NCBI RefSeq assembly: GCF_000568255.1
Contig: NZ_KK037166.1
Location: 919,717-970,378 of the forward strand
Direction of reading: 5' to 3'
DNA: 50,662 nt
From: Kutzneria sp. 744
GTDB taxonomy: Bacteria > Actinomycetota > Actinomycetes > Mycobacteriales > Pseudonocardiaceae
In this document: piece after piece, positions 23,870 through 33,069 of the stretch
Position numbering within the stretch: the first letter of the stretch is position 1
Layout of the letters: the number at the start of each line of letters is the position of its first letter
Translations under genes and position numbers: made by a program
The notes under the pieces: model-generated
Database searches by the model: none
What the model was told of the DNA's origin: nothing
What the model saw: the letters and a program-made list of their open reading frames with translations, nothing else

Positions 23870-24762
23870 CCGACCAGGCCGCCGGCATCGACGGACTGAC
23901 GCTCACCGACCGGCCCTACCCGCATGCCGCCGAGAACGACGTCATCGTGCGGGTCCACGCCGCCGGCTTCACCCCGGGCGAGCTGGACTGGCCCACCAGC
24001 TGGACCGACCGGGCCGGCCGCGACCGCACGCCCAGCATTCCCGGGCACGAGCTGTCCGGCGTGGTGGCCGAACTCGGTTACGGCACCACGGGTCTGACCG
24101 TCGGCCAGCGGGTGTTCGGTCTGGCCGACTGGGCCCGCGACGGCTCCCTGGCCGAGTACACGGCCGTCGAGGCGCGCAACCTCGCGCCGCTGGCCGCCGA
24201 CATCGACCACACCGTCGCCGCGGCGCTGCCCATCTCGGGATTGACGGCGTGGCAAGGACTTTTTGTCCACGGCGGTCTCACCACCGGCCAGACGGTGCTG
24301 ATCCACGGCGCGGCCGGCGGCGTGGGATCCATCGCCGTGCAGCTGGCCCGCGAGGTCGGCGCCCGGGTGATCGGCACCGGCCGGGCCGCCGACCGTGATC
24401 TGGTTCTCGGCCTTGGCGCACAGGCGTTTGTGGACCTGGACGCCGAACCGTTGAGCGGCGAGGTCGACGTGGTGCTCGACGTCATCGGCGGCTCGGTGCT
24501 GGAGCGGTCGGCCGCGTTGGTCCGCCCCGGCGGGACGCTGGTCACCATCCCCGCGCCGCCGACGGTGCAGCCCAAGGACGGTCGGGCGGTCTTCTTCGTC
24601 GTCGAACCCGACCGCGCGCAGCTGGCCGACCTGGCTCAGCGCGTGCGGGACGGCCGGTTGAAGCCCCTCGTCGGGGCCGTGCGCCCGCTGGCCGAGACGG
24701 CCGACGCCTTCGCCCGTCGAAACCGCACCGCCGGCAAGACCATCATCCAGGTGACCGCCTGA
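23851..24762 (+). CDS. NADPH-dependent quinone oxidoreductase-like MDR enzyme
   Basis: 303 residues of the zinc-free medium-chain reductase group: GroES-like domain (VIVRVHAAGFTPGELDWP; IPGHELSGVVAELG), then a nucleotide-binding domain with IHGAAGGVGSIAVQLA. The AGGVG turn fits NADPH binding. These enzymes reduce quinones or enones. ATG 23851 overlaps the end of the MFS gene by 19 bp, so it is the third gene of the HD-MFS-reductase operon. The gap of 112 bp after it holds no obvious terminator. Substrate unknown. Confidence 0.88.
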   Translation: MQAITVTDQAAGIDGLTLTDRPYPHAAENDVIVRVHAAGFTPGELDWPTSWTDRAGRDRTPSIPGHELSGVVAELGYGTTGLTVGQRVFGLADWARDGSLAEYTAVEARNLAPLAADIDHTVAAALPISGLTAWQGLFVHGGLTTGQTVLIHGAAGGVGSIAVQLAREVGARVIGTGRAADRDLVLGLGAQAFVDLDAEPLSGEVDVVLDVIGGSVLERSAALVRPGGTLVTIPAPPTVQPKDGRAVFFVVEPDRAQLADLAQRVRDGRLKPLVGAVRPLAETADAFARRNRTAGKTIIQVTA

Positions 24763-24874
24763 TTTTCCACCCCCGACGGCTCGACCGGGCACCGTGACTA
24801 TTGCCCGATAACGAACAACCTGGGTGATCCGCATGGCGTCAGATGGCTGCACACGACCATGAGGAGACCTCCCA

Positions 24875-26449
24875 GTGCCTTTACGAACAAGACCGCGCCT
24901 GCGGGCCGCCGCCCTCGCCGCCGCGCTGGCCTGTGGTCTCGGCCTGCTGCCGGCGACAGCCGACGCCACGGCCGACGGCTCCGACGTGCTGGCCGACCGC
25001 GCGCCGACGCCCGCGCTGACCTGGGCCGACTGCGCCGACGGCTTCCAGTGCGCCACGGCCGGGGTGCCGCTGGACTACGCCAACCCCTACGGCACCAAGA
25101 TCGACCTGGCGCTGATCAAGCTGCCGGCCAGCGACCCCGCCCACCGGATCGGCACGCTGTTCGTCAACTTCGGCGGGCCCGGACCGTCCGGTGTGGACAG
25201 ACTGCGGCAGCGGGCCAAGTGGCAGTGGCTGTTCTCCGACGAGCTGCGCGCCCGGTTCGACCTGGTGTCGTGGGATCCGCGGGCGGTCAGCCACAGCACG
25301 GCGGTGCGGTGCTTTTCCACCAACGCCGAGCAGGAGCAGTACTTCGCCTCGTTCCCGGAGATGCCGGGCGACGCGGCCGGCGAGCCCGCCTACTTCCACG
25401 CCTCCAAGGACCTCGCCGACCGCTGCCAGCAACAGGCGGGGAACCTGTTGCCGTACATGAACAGCGTCAACACCGCGCGGGACATCGACCTGCTGCGGCG
25501 GGCCGTCGGCGACGCCAAGATCACCTATCACGGCATCTCCTACGGCACCCACATCGGCGCCATCTACGCCAACCTGTTCCCCAACCGGATCAGGGCGCTC
25601 GTCATGGACGGCACCATGGACTTCCAGGGCAGCGCCACCGGTCACGGCAACGCCGGGACGACCCTGCCCGTGGACACCCGGCAGGACGTGGCCGGTGGCA
25701 TCGCAGAGACCTTCGAGTCCTTCCTCACTCAGTGCGCCGCGGCCGGCCCCAACTGCGCCTTCTCCGGCGGCGACGTGCACGCCAAGTGGCAGACGCTGGC
25801 CGAACGGGCCCGCCAGCACCCGATCACCGTCACCAATCCCGACGGCACCGCCAGCACCTTCAGCTACTCGGCGGTGATCAACCTGGCCGGGGATCTCGCC
25901 AAGCCGGAGGCGTGGAAGGACAACGCCGCCCAGCTGGAGCGCCTCTACGAGGCCAGCGCTGTCACGGCGAAGGCCTTGTCCCCCAAGGGAGAGCCGTACC
26001 TCGGCAACTCCACCGAGGCGTTCAACGCCATCCAGTGCGGCGACAGCACCGTGCCCACCGACGAATCGACCTACAGCGCCCTGGCCACCAGCGAGGACGC
26101 CCGGGTGCCGTACTTCGGCCGCATCGGCGTGTTCGACATGATGTCCTGCGCCTACTGGCCGCACCGGGCCGTGCAGCCCTACCGCGGCCCGTGGAACCGC
26201 CCGACCTCCGCCCCCATCCTGGTGATCAACAGCCGCTTCGACCCGTCCACGCCGCTCAAGGGGGCCAAGGACGGCATCGCCGAGCTGGCCAAGGCACGGC
26301 TGCTGGTGGTCGAGGGCTCGGGCCACAGCACCATGTACGTGCACAGCACCTGCGCCGAGAAGGCCAAGCGCGCTTACCTGATCTCCGGTGTGCTGCCGCC
26401 CGTCGGCGCGACCTGCGGCATCGACCAGAAGCCGTTCGACCCGGCGTAG
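24875..26449 (+). CDS. Secreted S33-type peptidase (tripeptidyl aminopeptidase-like)
   Basis: 524 residues. A signal peptide (RTRPRLRAAALAAALAC, cut near ADA at about residue 30) directs export. The alpha/beta-hydrolase fold carries the oxyanion HGxP-like stretch FVNFGGPGPSGV, nucleophile GISYGTHIG, catalytic Asp in VINSRFDPSTPL and His in EGSGHSTMY; the C-terminal TAP-like domain contains the last two. The family includes Streptomyces tripeptidyl aminopeptidase and SlpD-type peptidases, which remove short N-terminal peptides outside the cell. GTG 24875 follows GAGGAG with an 8-nt space; upstream ATG 24859 is out of frame. It may help mature or use peptides; a link to the RiPP cluster is only possible. 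A strong hairpin follows. Confidence 0.9.
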   Translation: MPLRTRPRLRAAALAAALACGLGLLPATADATADGSDVLADRAPTPALTWADCADGFQCATAGVPLDYANPYGTKIDLALIKLPASDPAHRIGTLFVNFGGPGPSGVDRLRQRAKWQWLFSDELRARFDLVSWDPRAVSHSTAVRCFSTNAEQEQYFASFPEMPGDAAGEPAYFHASKDLADRCQQQAGNLLPYMNSVNTARDIDLLRRAVGDAKITYHGISYGTHIGAIYANLFPNRIRALVMDGTMDFQGSATGHGNAGTTLPVDTRQDVAGGIAETFESFLTQCAAAGPNCAFSGGDVHAKWQTLAERARQHPITVTNPDGTASTFSYSAVINLAGDLAKPEAWKDNAAQLERLYEASAVTAKALSPKGEPYLGNSTEAFNAIQCGDSTVPTDESTYSALATSEDARVPYFGRIGVFDMMSCAYWPHRAVQPYRGPWNRPTSAPILVINSRFDPSTPLKGAKDGIAELAKARLLVVEGSGHSTMYVHSTCAEKAKRAYLISGVLPPVGATCGIDQKPFDPA

Positions 26450-26455
26450 TCCCGG

Positions 26456-26490
26456 GCCGGGTTCGGGCGTCGGACACGCCTGAACCCGGC
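26456..26490. terminator. Strong bidirectional hairpin terminator
   Basis: GCCGGGTTCGGGCGT (26456-26470) pairs with ACGCCTGAACCCGGC (26476-26490), a 15-bp stem with a single G-T wobble and a 5-nt loop. It fills the 41 bp between the convergent peptidase and phosphatase genes. Confidence 0.85.
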
Positions 26491-28014
26491 TCAGCGCTGG
26501 GGCGTCAGCTCCTTCGACCACAGCACGGCGCCGGAGTTGTCCCGCAGCCGCACGGTCATCGCCCCCGTCACGGCGGAAACGCTGACCTGGCCGAAGAACT
26601 GGAACTCGGTGGCCGGCGATGCGTTGGCGTAGGGCGGGGCCTTCACGAAGACCTGCTGCGCGCCGAAGGTCGTGTCGACGGCGGCGGGCGGGAACGCCCC
26701 GGCGTTGAGCGGCCCGGAAGTGAACTGCCAGAAGGGATCGAAGTCCTGGTAGGCAGCCTTGTCCGGGTCGAAGTAGTGCGCGGCGGTGTAGTGCACGTCC
26801 GTGGTGAGCCACACGACGTTGTGGATGCGGTTGCGCTTGAGGAACGTCAGCAGCTCGGCGATCTGCAACTCCCGGCCGAGGGGCATTCCGTTGTCGCCCT
26901 GGGAAACCGCCTCGAACTTGCCGCCGGCGTCGGTGACGACCTCGCACAGCGGCATGTCGTTGGAGATCACCTTCCACCGGGCCGTGGACCGCTTCAGCTC
27001 CCGCTTGAGCCAGGCCGCCTGCTCCTGGCCGAGGATGCCGCCGTCGTTGAACGTCTGCTTGTCGGGCGAGTTGGCGTCGCGGTACCAGCGCATGTCCAGC
27101 ACGAACACGTCCAGCAGCGGCCCGTGGTGCAGCACCCGGTAGATCCGGTTCTCCCGGTCGTAGACCGGATTGATGGGCACGTACTCGTGATACGCCTGGC
27201 GGGCCCGCAGCTTCAGGACGTCGACCCGCTTCTCGGTGTAGAGCGGGTCGTCCAGGATCTCGCCGGGATACCAGTTGTTGTGGGTCTCGTGGTCGTCCCA
27301 CTGCTGGATCTGCGCCACCTCGGCGTAGAACCGGCGCAGGTTCTCGTCCAGCAGGTTGTACTTGTAGTTGCCCCGGAACTCGTCCAGCGTCTCGGCGACC
27401 TTCGACTTCTCCTCGGTGACGACGTTGCGCCACAGGGTCCCGTCGGGCAGCGCCACGGTGGGCTCGATCGGGTCGTCGGCGTAGATGTTGTCGCCGTTGC
27501 AGAGGTAGAAGTCCGGGTCCAGGCGGCGCATCTGCTCGAAGATCCGGTAGCCGCCGCGGGCGGTGTCGATGCCGAAGCCCTGCCCGGCCAGATCGCCGGA
27601 CCACACGAACGACACGTCCTTGGCCCGCCGCGGCACGGTCCGCAGGCGCCCGCTGAGCGGTTGACCGGCCAGCGAGCTGTCGTGCAGGTCCACCGGGGTC
27701 ACGCGGTAGTAGACGTCGGCCCCGTCCGGAAGCTGCGGCAGCACGGTCTTGGCCGTGAAGTCCGAACCGGGCAGTAGCAGCGCCCCGGGCATCCGGGTGG
27801 TCCGCCGGAACGTCGGATCGGTGCCGAACTCCACCATCATCCGGGACGGCCGGTCAGCGCGGGCCCACACCGTCGCCTGGTCGGCCAGCACGTCCCCGCT
27901 CTGCACGCCGTGAGTCAGCGCGGGCCTACCAGAACGGACCAGGCCGGGACCGGAGGCGGCCAGGCCACCGGCGGCGAGCGCGCCGCGGAACAGTGTGCGC
28001 CGGGTCAGTGACAT
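26491..28014 (-). CDS. PhoD-like alkaline phosphatase, Tat-exported
   Basis: 507 residues. The N-terminus MSLTRRTLFRGALAAGG is a twin-arginine signal, as usual for PhoD, which folds with metals before export. A fibronectin-like N-terminal domain (about 30-130) precedes the catalytic domain with CNGDNIYADD, WDDHETHNN, LDMRWYRD and TTDVHYTAAHYF, the metal- and phosphate-binding blocks of PhoD (Fe/Ca phosphodiesterase-phosphomonoesterase). It would free phosphate from organic esters or teichoic-type polymers outside the cell. ATG 28014 has GGAGG 7 nt upstream. PhoD genes are usually phosphate-regulated, but I see no convincing Pho box here. Confidence 0.9.
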   Translation of the reverse strand: MSLTRRTLFRGALAAGGLAASGPGLVRSGRPALTHGVQSGDVLADQATVWARADRPSRMMVEFGTDPTFRRTTRMPGALLLPGSDFTAKTVLPQLPDGADVYYRVTPVDLHDSSLAGQPLSGRLRTVPRRAKDVSFVWSGDLAGQGFGIDTARGGYRIFEQMRRLDPDFYLCNGDNIYADDPIEPTVALPDGTLWRNVVTEEKSKVAETLDEFRGNYKYNLLDENLRRFYAEVAQIQQWDDHETHNNWYPGEILDDPLYTEKRVDVLKLRARQAYHEYVPINPVYDRENRIYRVLHHGPLLDVFVLDMRWYRDANSPDKQTFNDGGILGQEQAAWLKRELKRSTARWKVISNDMPLCEVVTDAGGKFEAVSQGDNGMPLGRELQIAELLTFLKRNRIHNVVWLTTDVHYTAAHYFDPDKAAYQDFDPFWQFTSGPLNAGAFPPAAVDTTFGAQQVFVKAPPYANASPATEFQFFGQVSVSAVTGAMTVRLRDNSGAVLWSKELTPQR

Positions 28015-28098
28015 CGCTGGACCTCCAGAATCGGTTCCCCCGCTTCCTATCCCGCCCCGACGAACATCGCGTGGCCAACCGGTGTCGCCCACCCGTTA

Positions 28099-28112
28099 GT
28101 GACCCGGGTCAC
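28099..28112. promoter_or_regulatory. 14-bp perfect palindrome in a divergent promoter region
   Basis: GTGACCCGGGTCAC is an exact palindrome. It lies 85 bp upstream of the PhoD gene and 72 bp upstream of the divergent trypsin-fold gene, in a region that must hold both promoters. It is a candidate operator; the regulator is unknown. Confidence 0.4.
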
Positions 28113-28184
28113 AGCGATCTCTTGGGACATCGGGGGCGAATTCGCCCGATACTCGCCGGGCAGCTGCACATCTGAGGGGGATGC

Positions 28185-29704
28185 ATGAGATCTGCGCGGA
28201 TCCGGTCGAGAGCCGTCACCGCCGCCCTGGTCGCCGTCACCGGCGGAGCCCTACTCACCGCGCCGGCCCTGGCCGTGTCCGGTGACGCCGCGACCACCTA
28301 CAACTTCACGGCGAAGATCACCGCAGACGGCCGGGCCTGCTCCGGCGCCCTCGTCGCGCCGGCCTGGGTCCTCACCGTGCCCAGCTGCTTTCCCGAGAAC
28401 CCCGACGGCGGCGCGCCGGCCAAGGCGACAACAGTTGTTGTCGGCCGCGTCAATCTGGGCTCGACGGCCGGCATCACCGCCCACGCGTCCAAGCTCGTGC
28501 CGGACGCCGGCCACACCGTGATGCTGGTCAAGCTGGACAAGGCCGCGACCGGCATCACGCCCGTCCCCCTGAGCACCACCGCGCCCGCCGCCGGCGACCC
28601 GGTCCGACTGGCCGGCTTCGGCCGCACCGCGGACGAGTGGATCCCGAACGTGCTGCACACCAGCGCTTTCACCGTCGGGACGGTCGACGCCGCGCAGCTG
28701 GTGTTGCACAGCGACACCGCCGACGCCTGCAAGGGCGACGCCGGCGCCCCGGCCTTCCGCGAGGCGGGCGGCCTGGCGACGCTCGTCGGCGTCACCACTT
28801 CTTCGCTGCAACACGGCTGCATGGGCATCGAGCAGCCACAGCAGGGCACCACCGAGATCCGCACCGACACGCTCGCGGCGTGGATCGGACAGCAGACCGC
28901 CCCCGCGCAGGTGCAGTGCACCCCGGCCACGGTCTGGTCCGAGCGGGCCGGCGGCGGGATGTGGCACTACGTGCACAACGACGCCGCCAACGGCACGGCC
29001 AACTGGGTCAACCCGACCGCGGCCGTCGGCAGCGGCTGGCTCGGCCGGATGCTTGCCGCGCCCGACGGCATCGTGTGGGACATCCACAAGAACACCGGCG
29101 CGGCCGACACGTTCGCCGACGGCGTCATCCGGCGCTTCGCGTGGAACGGAACCAAGTGGACCGGCGGCGGCCAGGTCGGTGGCGGCTGGGCGCCGTACCT
29201 GACCGCGCGTACGCCAACCGGGTCACCGTGGACTCGCAGGGCCGGATCTTCGCCATCAACGCCAAGGGCGAGCTGCGGGTGTTCATCTGGAACACCGCCA
29301 CCAACAACTGGGTCAACGGCGCCGGCGTGTCGCTGGGCACCAACTGGCTCATGTACAACTCGATCACCGCGGCCGGCGACGGCGTGCTGTACGCCCGTAC
29401 CCCGGCCGGCGCCCTGTTCCGGTACGAGTACTCCTTCGCCGACAACAGGTGGCTCCAGATCGCCGAGCCGATCGGCACCGGTTGGCAGATGTTCAGCGAG
29501 ATCTTCTCGCCGGGCGCGGACATCCTGTACGCGCGCGGCTCCTCGATCTCGACCGGCCCGGTGCTGCGCTGGTACAAGCGGGACGACACCACCGACACCT
29601 GGGCGCCGCTGGCGGCCGACGGCGCCGGCAAGGTCGTCGGCTACGGCTGGACGACCGAGCTCCACGTCTCGGCCGACCCCTCGGCGTGCGGGCTGGTGAA
29701 GTGA
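28185..29704 (+). CDS. Catalytically dead S1 (trypsin-fold) protein fused to tachylectin-like domain, frameshifted
   Basis: A secreted protein of about 505 residues with a signal peptide cut near residue 30 (APALA). Residues 35-235 have the trypsin fold: CSGALVAPAWVLTVPSC at the place of the usual TAAHC, TVMLVKLD at the place of DVALLKL, and CKGDAGAPAF at the place of GDSGGP. All three catalytic residues are therefore changed (His to Ser 67, Asp to Thr 111, Ser to Ala 186), so it cannot be an active serine protease. The C-terminal part is a tachylectin-2-like beta-propeller with repeats such as GSGWLGRMLAAPDG, GTNWLMYNSITAAGDG and GTGWQMFSEIFSPGAD, which typically bind N-acetylated sugars. 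The frame shifts by one base near 29204. It is probably an extracellular binding protein. Confidence 0.85.
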
Positions 29705-29731
29705 TCCGGGCGTGACGAACCGGTCCGTGGC

Positions 29732-29760
29732 GATTAACGTGTCACAGTGACACGATAATC
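29732..29760. promoter_or_regulatory. 29-bp near-perfect palindromic operator overlapping a -10 box
   Basis: The arms GATTAACGTGTCAC and GTGACACGATAATC are symmetric around 29746 with 13 of 14 pairs matching. The right arm contains GATAAT (29754-29759), a good -10 box 21 bp before the ATG of the SnoaL-like gene. A repressor of the TetR or GntR kind bound here would block that promoter. No such regulator gene lies beside it. Confidence 0.6.
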
Positions 29761-29780
29761 ACCACGGGCCGGGGGCGCGC

Positions 29781-30218
29781 ATGACCAAGTCGCTGCAGGA
29801 GCTGTCCGACCGGTTGGAGATCCAGGACCTGCTCGTCGACTACAGCTACGCGGTGGACCGGCGGGAGTGGGACGCGCTCGACGGGATCTTCACGCCCGAC
29901 GCCGAGATCGACTTCCGGGCCACGACCGGCTCCGTGCACGGCGACCTCGCCACGATCAAGGCCTACCTGGGTGAGACCATGGCGTACTTCAGCGTCACGC
30001 AGCACCTGGTCGCCGCCAGCAAGATCGAGCTGGACGGCGACGTCGCCACCGGGCGCACCATGTGCCACAACCCGCTCGTGCTCACCGCCGGCGGCGTGAT
30101 GTTCGTGGGCCTCTGGTACATCGACCGCTTCGTGCGCACCGACGCCGGCTGGCGCATCGCCCACCGGGCACAGGAACTGGCCTACCTGCACAACGATCCG
30201 CGGTCAGCCGCGAGCTAG
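29781..30218 (+). CDS. SnoaL-like / NTF2-fold protein
   Basis: 145 residues of the SnoaL-like (NTF2) fold: ELSDRLEIQDLLVDYSYAVD and REWDALDGIFTPDAEIDF are the family's first two helices, and GLWYIDRFVRTDAGWRIAHR the final strands. Members include polyketide cyclases, steroid isomerase-like enzymes and dehydratases such as the LinA type; a conserved Asp-His pair (D near 25 and H near 75) is compatible with catalysis, but no reaction can be assigned. It is preceded by a 29-bp palindrome overlapping its -10 box, so it is probably inducible by a small molecule. It overlaps the convergent alcohol dehydrogenase gene by 4 bp. Confidence 0.85.
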   Translation: MTKSLQELSDRLEIQDLLVDYSYAVDRREWDALDGIFTPDAEIDFRATTGSVHGDLATIKAYLGETMAYFSVTQHLVAASKIELDGDVATGRTMCHNPLVLTAGGVMFVGLWYIDRFVRTDAGWRIAHRAQELAYLHNDPRSAAS

Positions 30219-31264
30219 CCCGGCACAATCACCGCACGGCCGGTGATCTCGCCGGCCTCCAACAGCCGGTAGGCCTCCAGGGCGTCGTCGAGGGCGAACG
30301 TGGTGACTTCGGCATGCAGCCGGCCGCGGGCGGCGAGGTCGAGGACCTCCTCCAGCTCGGATCGGCTGCCCCAGTAGGTCGTCTGCACCGACAACTCATG
30401 AGGGACAGCGGCGAAGCGCACGGGCACGGCTCCCCCGCCGAGGCCGATGAGCGTCAGATCGCCCATCACCCGCCCGACGGCAACGCCGAGGGCGACGGTG
30501 CGTTCGCTGGCCACACAGTCGAAAACGGCATCGGCGCCGCGGTCGTCGGTGAGCTCGCGGATGGTGCTTGCGGCGTCGGGACCGGCCAACAAGCAGTGGT
30601 CGGCCCCGGCCCGCGAAGCGAGCTCCAACGCCTCGTTCCGGGTGTCGACGGCGATCACGCGGGCGGCGGTGGTGGCCCGCAGGATCTGCACGGCGAGATG
30701 GCCGAGGCCGCCGATGCCGATCACCACGGCAGTGGCGCCGGGATGCAGCTTGGACCAGGAGCGCCGAATCGCGTGGTACGGCGTGAGCGCGGCGTCGGTC
30801 AGCGGGGCGGCGAGGATGGGATCGAGGCCGTCCGGCAACGGGACGAGGTGTCGAGCATCGGGCACGAGCACCAGTTCGGCCATGCCGCCGTCGACACCCA
30901 GCCCGCAACCGCCGCCCGGGGCCGGTGCCCCCGCACGGTTCTCGCAGTACGACTCGATGCCGAGCCGGCACCGCGCGCAGGTTCCACAGCCCCACGCCCC
31001 GTACACGGCGACGGGCTGGCCGACTTCGACGCCGGTCACGCCGGGACCGAGTTCGTGCACCCAGCCGGCGTTCTCGTGCCCGAGGGTGAACGGCGGACCC
31101 CACGGCAACAGGCCGGGGCCGAACTCCCGCATCAGGTGCAGGTCCGAGTGACAGGCGCCGGCCGCGCCCACCCGCACGACCACCTGCCCCGGGCCGGGCC
31201 TCGGCTCCGCAACCTCGGTCAGCACGGGATCCGACTTCCAGCGCTCCAAGCGCAATGCCTTCAT
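30215..31264 (-). CDS. Zinc-dependent alcohol dehydrogenase
   Basis: 349 residues of the zinc MDR family. Catalytic zinc ligands are Cys in GACHSDLHL, His-Glu in LGHENAGWV and Asp/Cys later; the structural zinc loop has four Cys in CGTCARCRLGIESYC. The coenzyme fold has VVIGIGGLGHLAVQIL with an acidic end at IAVDTRNEA, indicating NAD(H). It oxidises alcohols or reduces aldehydes; substrate unknown. Its ATG overlaps the stop of the upstream LLM oxidoreductase gene (ATGA), so the two are translationally coupled. Confidence 0.9.
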   Translation of the reverse strand: MKALRLERWKSDPVLTEVAEPRPGPGQVVVRVGAAGACHSDLHLMREFGPGLLPWGPPFTLGHENAGWVHELGPGVTGVEVGQPVAVYGAWGCGTCARCRLGIESYCENRAGAPAPGGGCGLGVDGGMAELVLVPDARHLVPLPDGLDPILAAPLTDAALTPYHAIRRSWSKLHPGATAVVIGIGGLGHLAVQILRATTAARVIAVDTRNEALELASRAGADHCLLAGPDAASTIRELTDDRGADAVFDCVASERTVALGVAVGRVMGDLTLIGLGGGAVPVRFAAVPHELSVQTTYWGSRSELEEVLDLAARGRLHAEVTTFALDDALEAYRLLEAGEITGRAVIVPG

Positions 31265-32185
31265 CGCAGGCCTCCTGCGGTCACGGCGGCCATCAGGACC
31301 GCGGCCTTGTCCACGTGCTCGCCGGCGGAGCGGGCGTCGAGGACGACGATAAGGGCCTCGTCGGCGCCGGCCTCGGCGTACGCGGCGAGGTCGTCGACCA
31401 CCTGGGACATGGAGCCCTGGCCGGGCATGCGGTCGGGGCCGAGGTCCTTCGGGGTGACGAATGGGCGCACCTGAGGGTAAAGGCCCAGCGAGGACGGATC
31501 ACGGCCGTGATCGGCGGCCAGGTCTCGAAGCCGCTTCCACGTGCCGGCGACGGCCGCGGGCCCGAGGCCGGCGGGGATCCAGCCGTCGGCCTTGCGGGCG
31601 ATCCGGTCCAGCGCGACGTTCGGTCTTGCCGCCACCGAGGAGAATCGGTAAGCGTCCCAGGGGTTTCGGCGTGACGAGGGCGTTGTCGACGACCATACGA
31701 CTGTCCCGATAGGACACCGGGTTGGGGCCCCACAACGCCCGGCAGGCGTCGACGGTCTCCTCCAGCGACCGGCCACGGCGGCGGACGTCGGCGCCCGCGG
31801 CCCGAAACTCGTCGCTGGACCAGCCGCCGCCCAGCCCGAGCACCGCCCGGCCGCCGCTGACCTGGTCCAGGGTCGCCATGGTGCGGGCCAACGCGTGTGC
31901 GGGATGCAGCCCGGCGACCAGCACCCCGGTGCCCAGCCGGACCTTCTCCGTGACCGCCGCGGCCAACGTCAGCAGCGTCAACGGATCCATGTTGTGCCGG
32001 TAGAAGTCGGCCCACGGCAGGCCGGGCACGCCGCCCATGCCGTCGGCCGGCTCCAGCGGGAACAGGGTTCGCTCGAAGGCCCACAGGCTGTCGTAGCCGA
32101 TCCGCTCCGCCTCGCGCGCCACCGTCATCACGCCTTGCCGCGCATCGGCCAACTCGCCCTGCGGCAGGTACAGCCCGAACCTCAT
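31261..32185 (-). CDS. LLM-class (F420-type) oxidoreductase, frameshifted
   Basis: About 307 residues of the luciferase-like monooxygenase fold. The N-terminal part (MRFGLYLPQGELADARQGV; VRLGTGVLVAGLHPAHALA; GRAVLGLGGGWSSDEF) matches the actinobacterial TIGR03619-like group, which uses coenzyme F420 in many cases. The C-terminal part (NVALDRIARKADGWIPAG; GADEALIVVLDA) lies in another frame; the change is near 31625, within GGTGGCGGC. One base restores the whole protein. The start at ATG 32185 fits the family exactly. It precedes the alcohol dehydrogenase with an ATGA overlap, so both may act in the same redox pathway; the substrate is unknown. Confidence 0.82.
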
Positions 32186-32265
32186 GCCGCCACCCTAACC
32201 ACGACGATCACGGCAAGGAGGTCACCTCGGACCAGAAATGCCCGATCGGACAACAACAACGCCGA

Positions 32266-33069
32266 CTAGATCACCTGCTCCGCCGAGCACCACCAGCTGG
32301 TGCGGCCGCCGACGGTGCCCCGGGCCATCGGGGCGCCGTCACGGGGGCACAGCGCCCCGGCGTGGCGGAACGGGATGATCGACAGGGTGTGCACGCCACC
32401 ACCGTCCAAGGCGTCCGTCACGGCGGACTGGGTGGCACGGAAGACCTTCCCGACCTCGCGCGGGGTGAGTTCGTCGACCGGACGGCCGGGATGGACGCGA
32501 GCGCGCCAGAGGATCTCGTCGGCCAGCAGATTGCCGATGCCGGCGACGAAATGCTGGTCGAGCAGGCGGGCCTTGAGCGGGGCCGACCCTCTCGACAAGG
32601 CCGCCTTGAACTGCGCGGAGGTGATCGTCGCGGCGTCGGGGCCGAGACGGTCGACGGGCGGGTCGAGGGTGATGCGACCCAGCCGACGCGGGTCGACCAG
32701 CAGTAGGCGGCCGCCGTCGGAGAAGGTCAGGGCGAACCGCGACCAGCGGTAGTCGCCGGACACGCGGCGGCCCTCCCAGTAGTCGCCGCCGTCGATCTCG
32801 CTGCCGTCGACGTCGGCGATGACGATCTTTCCCGACATGCCGAGGTGGATGCCGAGCGCCGGGCCGTCGGAGGAGGTGTCGCACCACAGCGACTTGCCCC
32901 GGCGGTGCGCGGCGACGAGCCGGTGGCCGAGCAGGAGCGACCGGATCTCGCCGGGCGGATGGGGCCGGCACACGTAGTCGTCGGTGTCGTCGACCTCGAC
33001 GATCAGGCGGTCCAGCGCGGCGCGGTCTATGACGGAGCGAGCCGACTCGACCTCGGGGAGCTCAGGCAT
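32266..33069 (-). CDS. Fpg/Nei-family DNA glycosylase with two-cysteine C-terminal finger
   Basis: 267 residues. The mature N-terminal Pro of MPELPEVESARSVID is the nucleophile of Fpg/Nei enzymes, which remove oxidised bases and cut the abasic site by beta,delta-elimination. The helix-two-turn-helix region with the DNA-contact Asn is in FVAGIGNLLADEILWRARVHP. The C-terminal finger usually has four Cys; here only two remain (LCPRDG and WWCSAEQ), though the TSWW/GRT turn is kept, so zinc binding is doubtful; this resembles the zincless fingers known in some members. It could be Fpg2 or Nei-like; the lesion range is not predictable. It overlaps the next gene on this strand by 8 bp. Confidence 0.9.
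   Translation of the reverse strand: MPELPEVESARSVIDRAALDRLIVEVDDTDDYVCRPHPPGEIRSLLLGHRLVAAHRRGKSLWCDTSSDGPALGIHLGMSGKIVIADVDGSEIDGGDYWEGRRVSGDYRWSRFALTFSDGGRLLLVDPRRLGRITLDPPVDRLGPDAATITSAQFKAALSRGSAPLKARLLDQHFVAGIGNLLADEILWRARVHPGRPVDELTPREVGKVFRATQSAVTDALDGGGVHTLSIIPFRHAGALCPRDGAPMARGTVGGRTSWWCSAEQVI

Noticed and set aside
28015-28184. Pho box for the PhoD gene
   Set aside because: No pair of direct repeats like GTTCACC could be found, only an unrelated palindrome.
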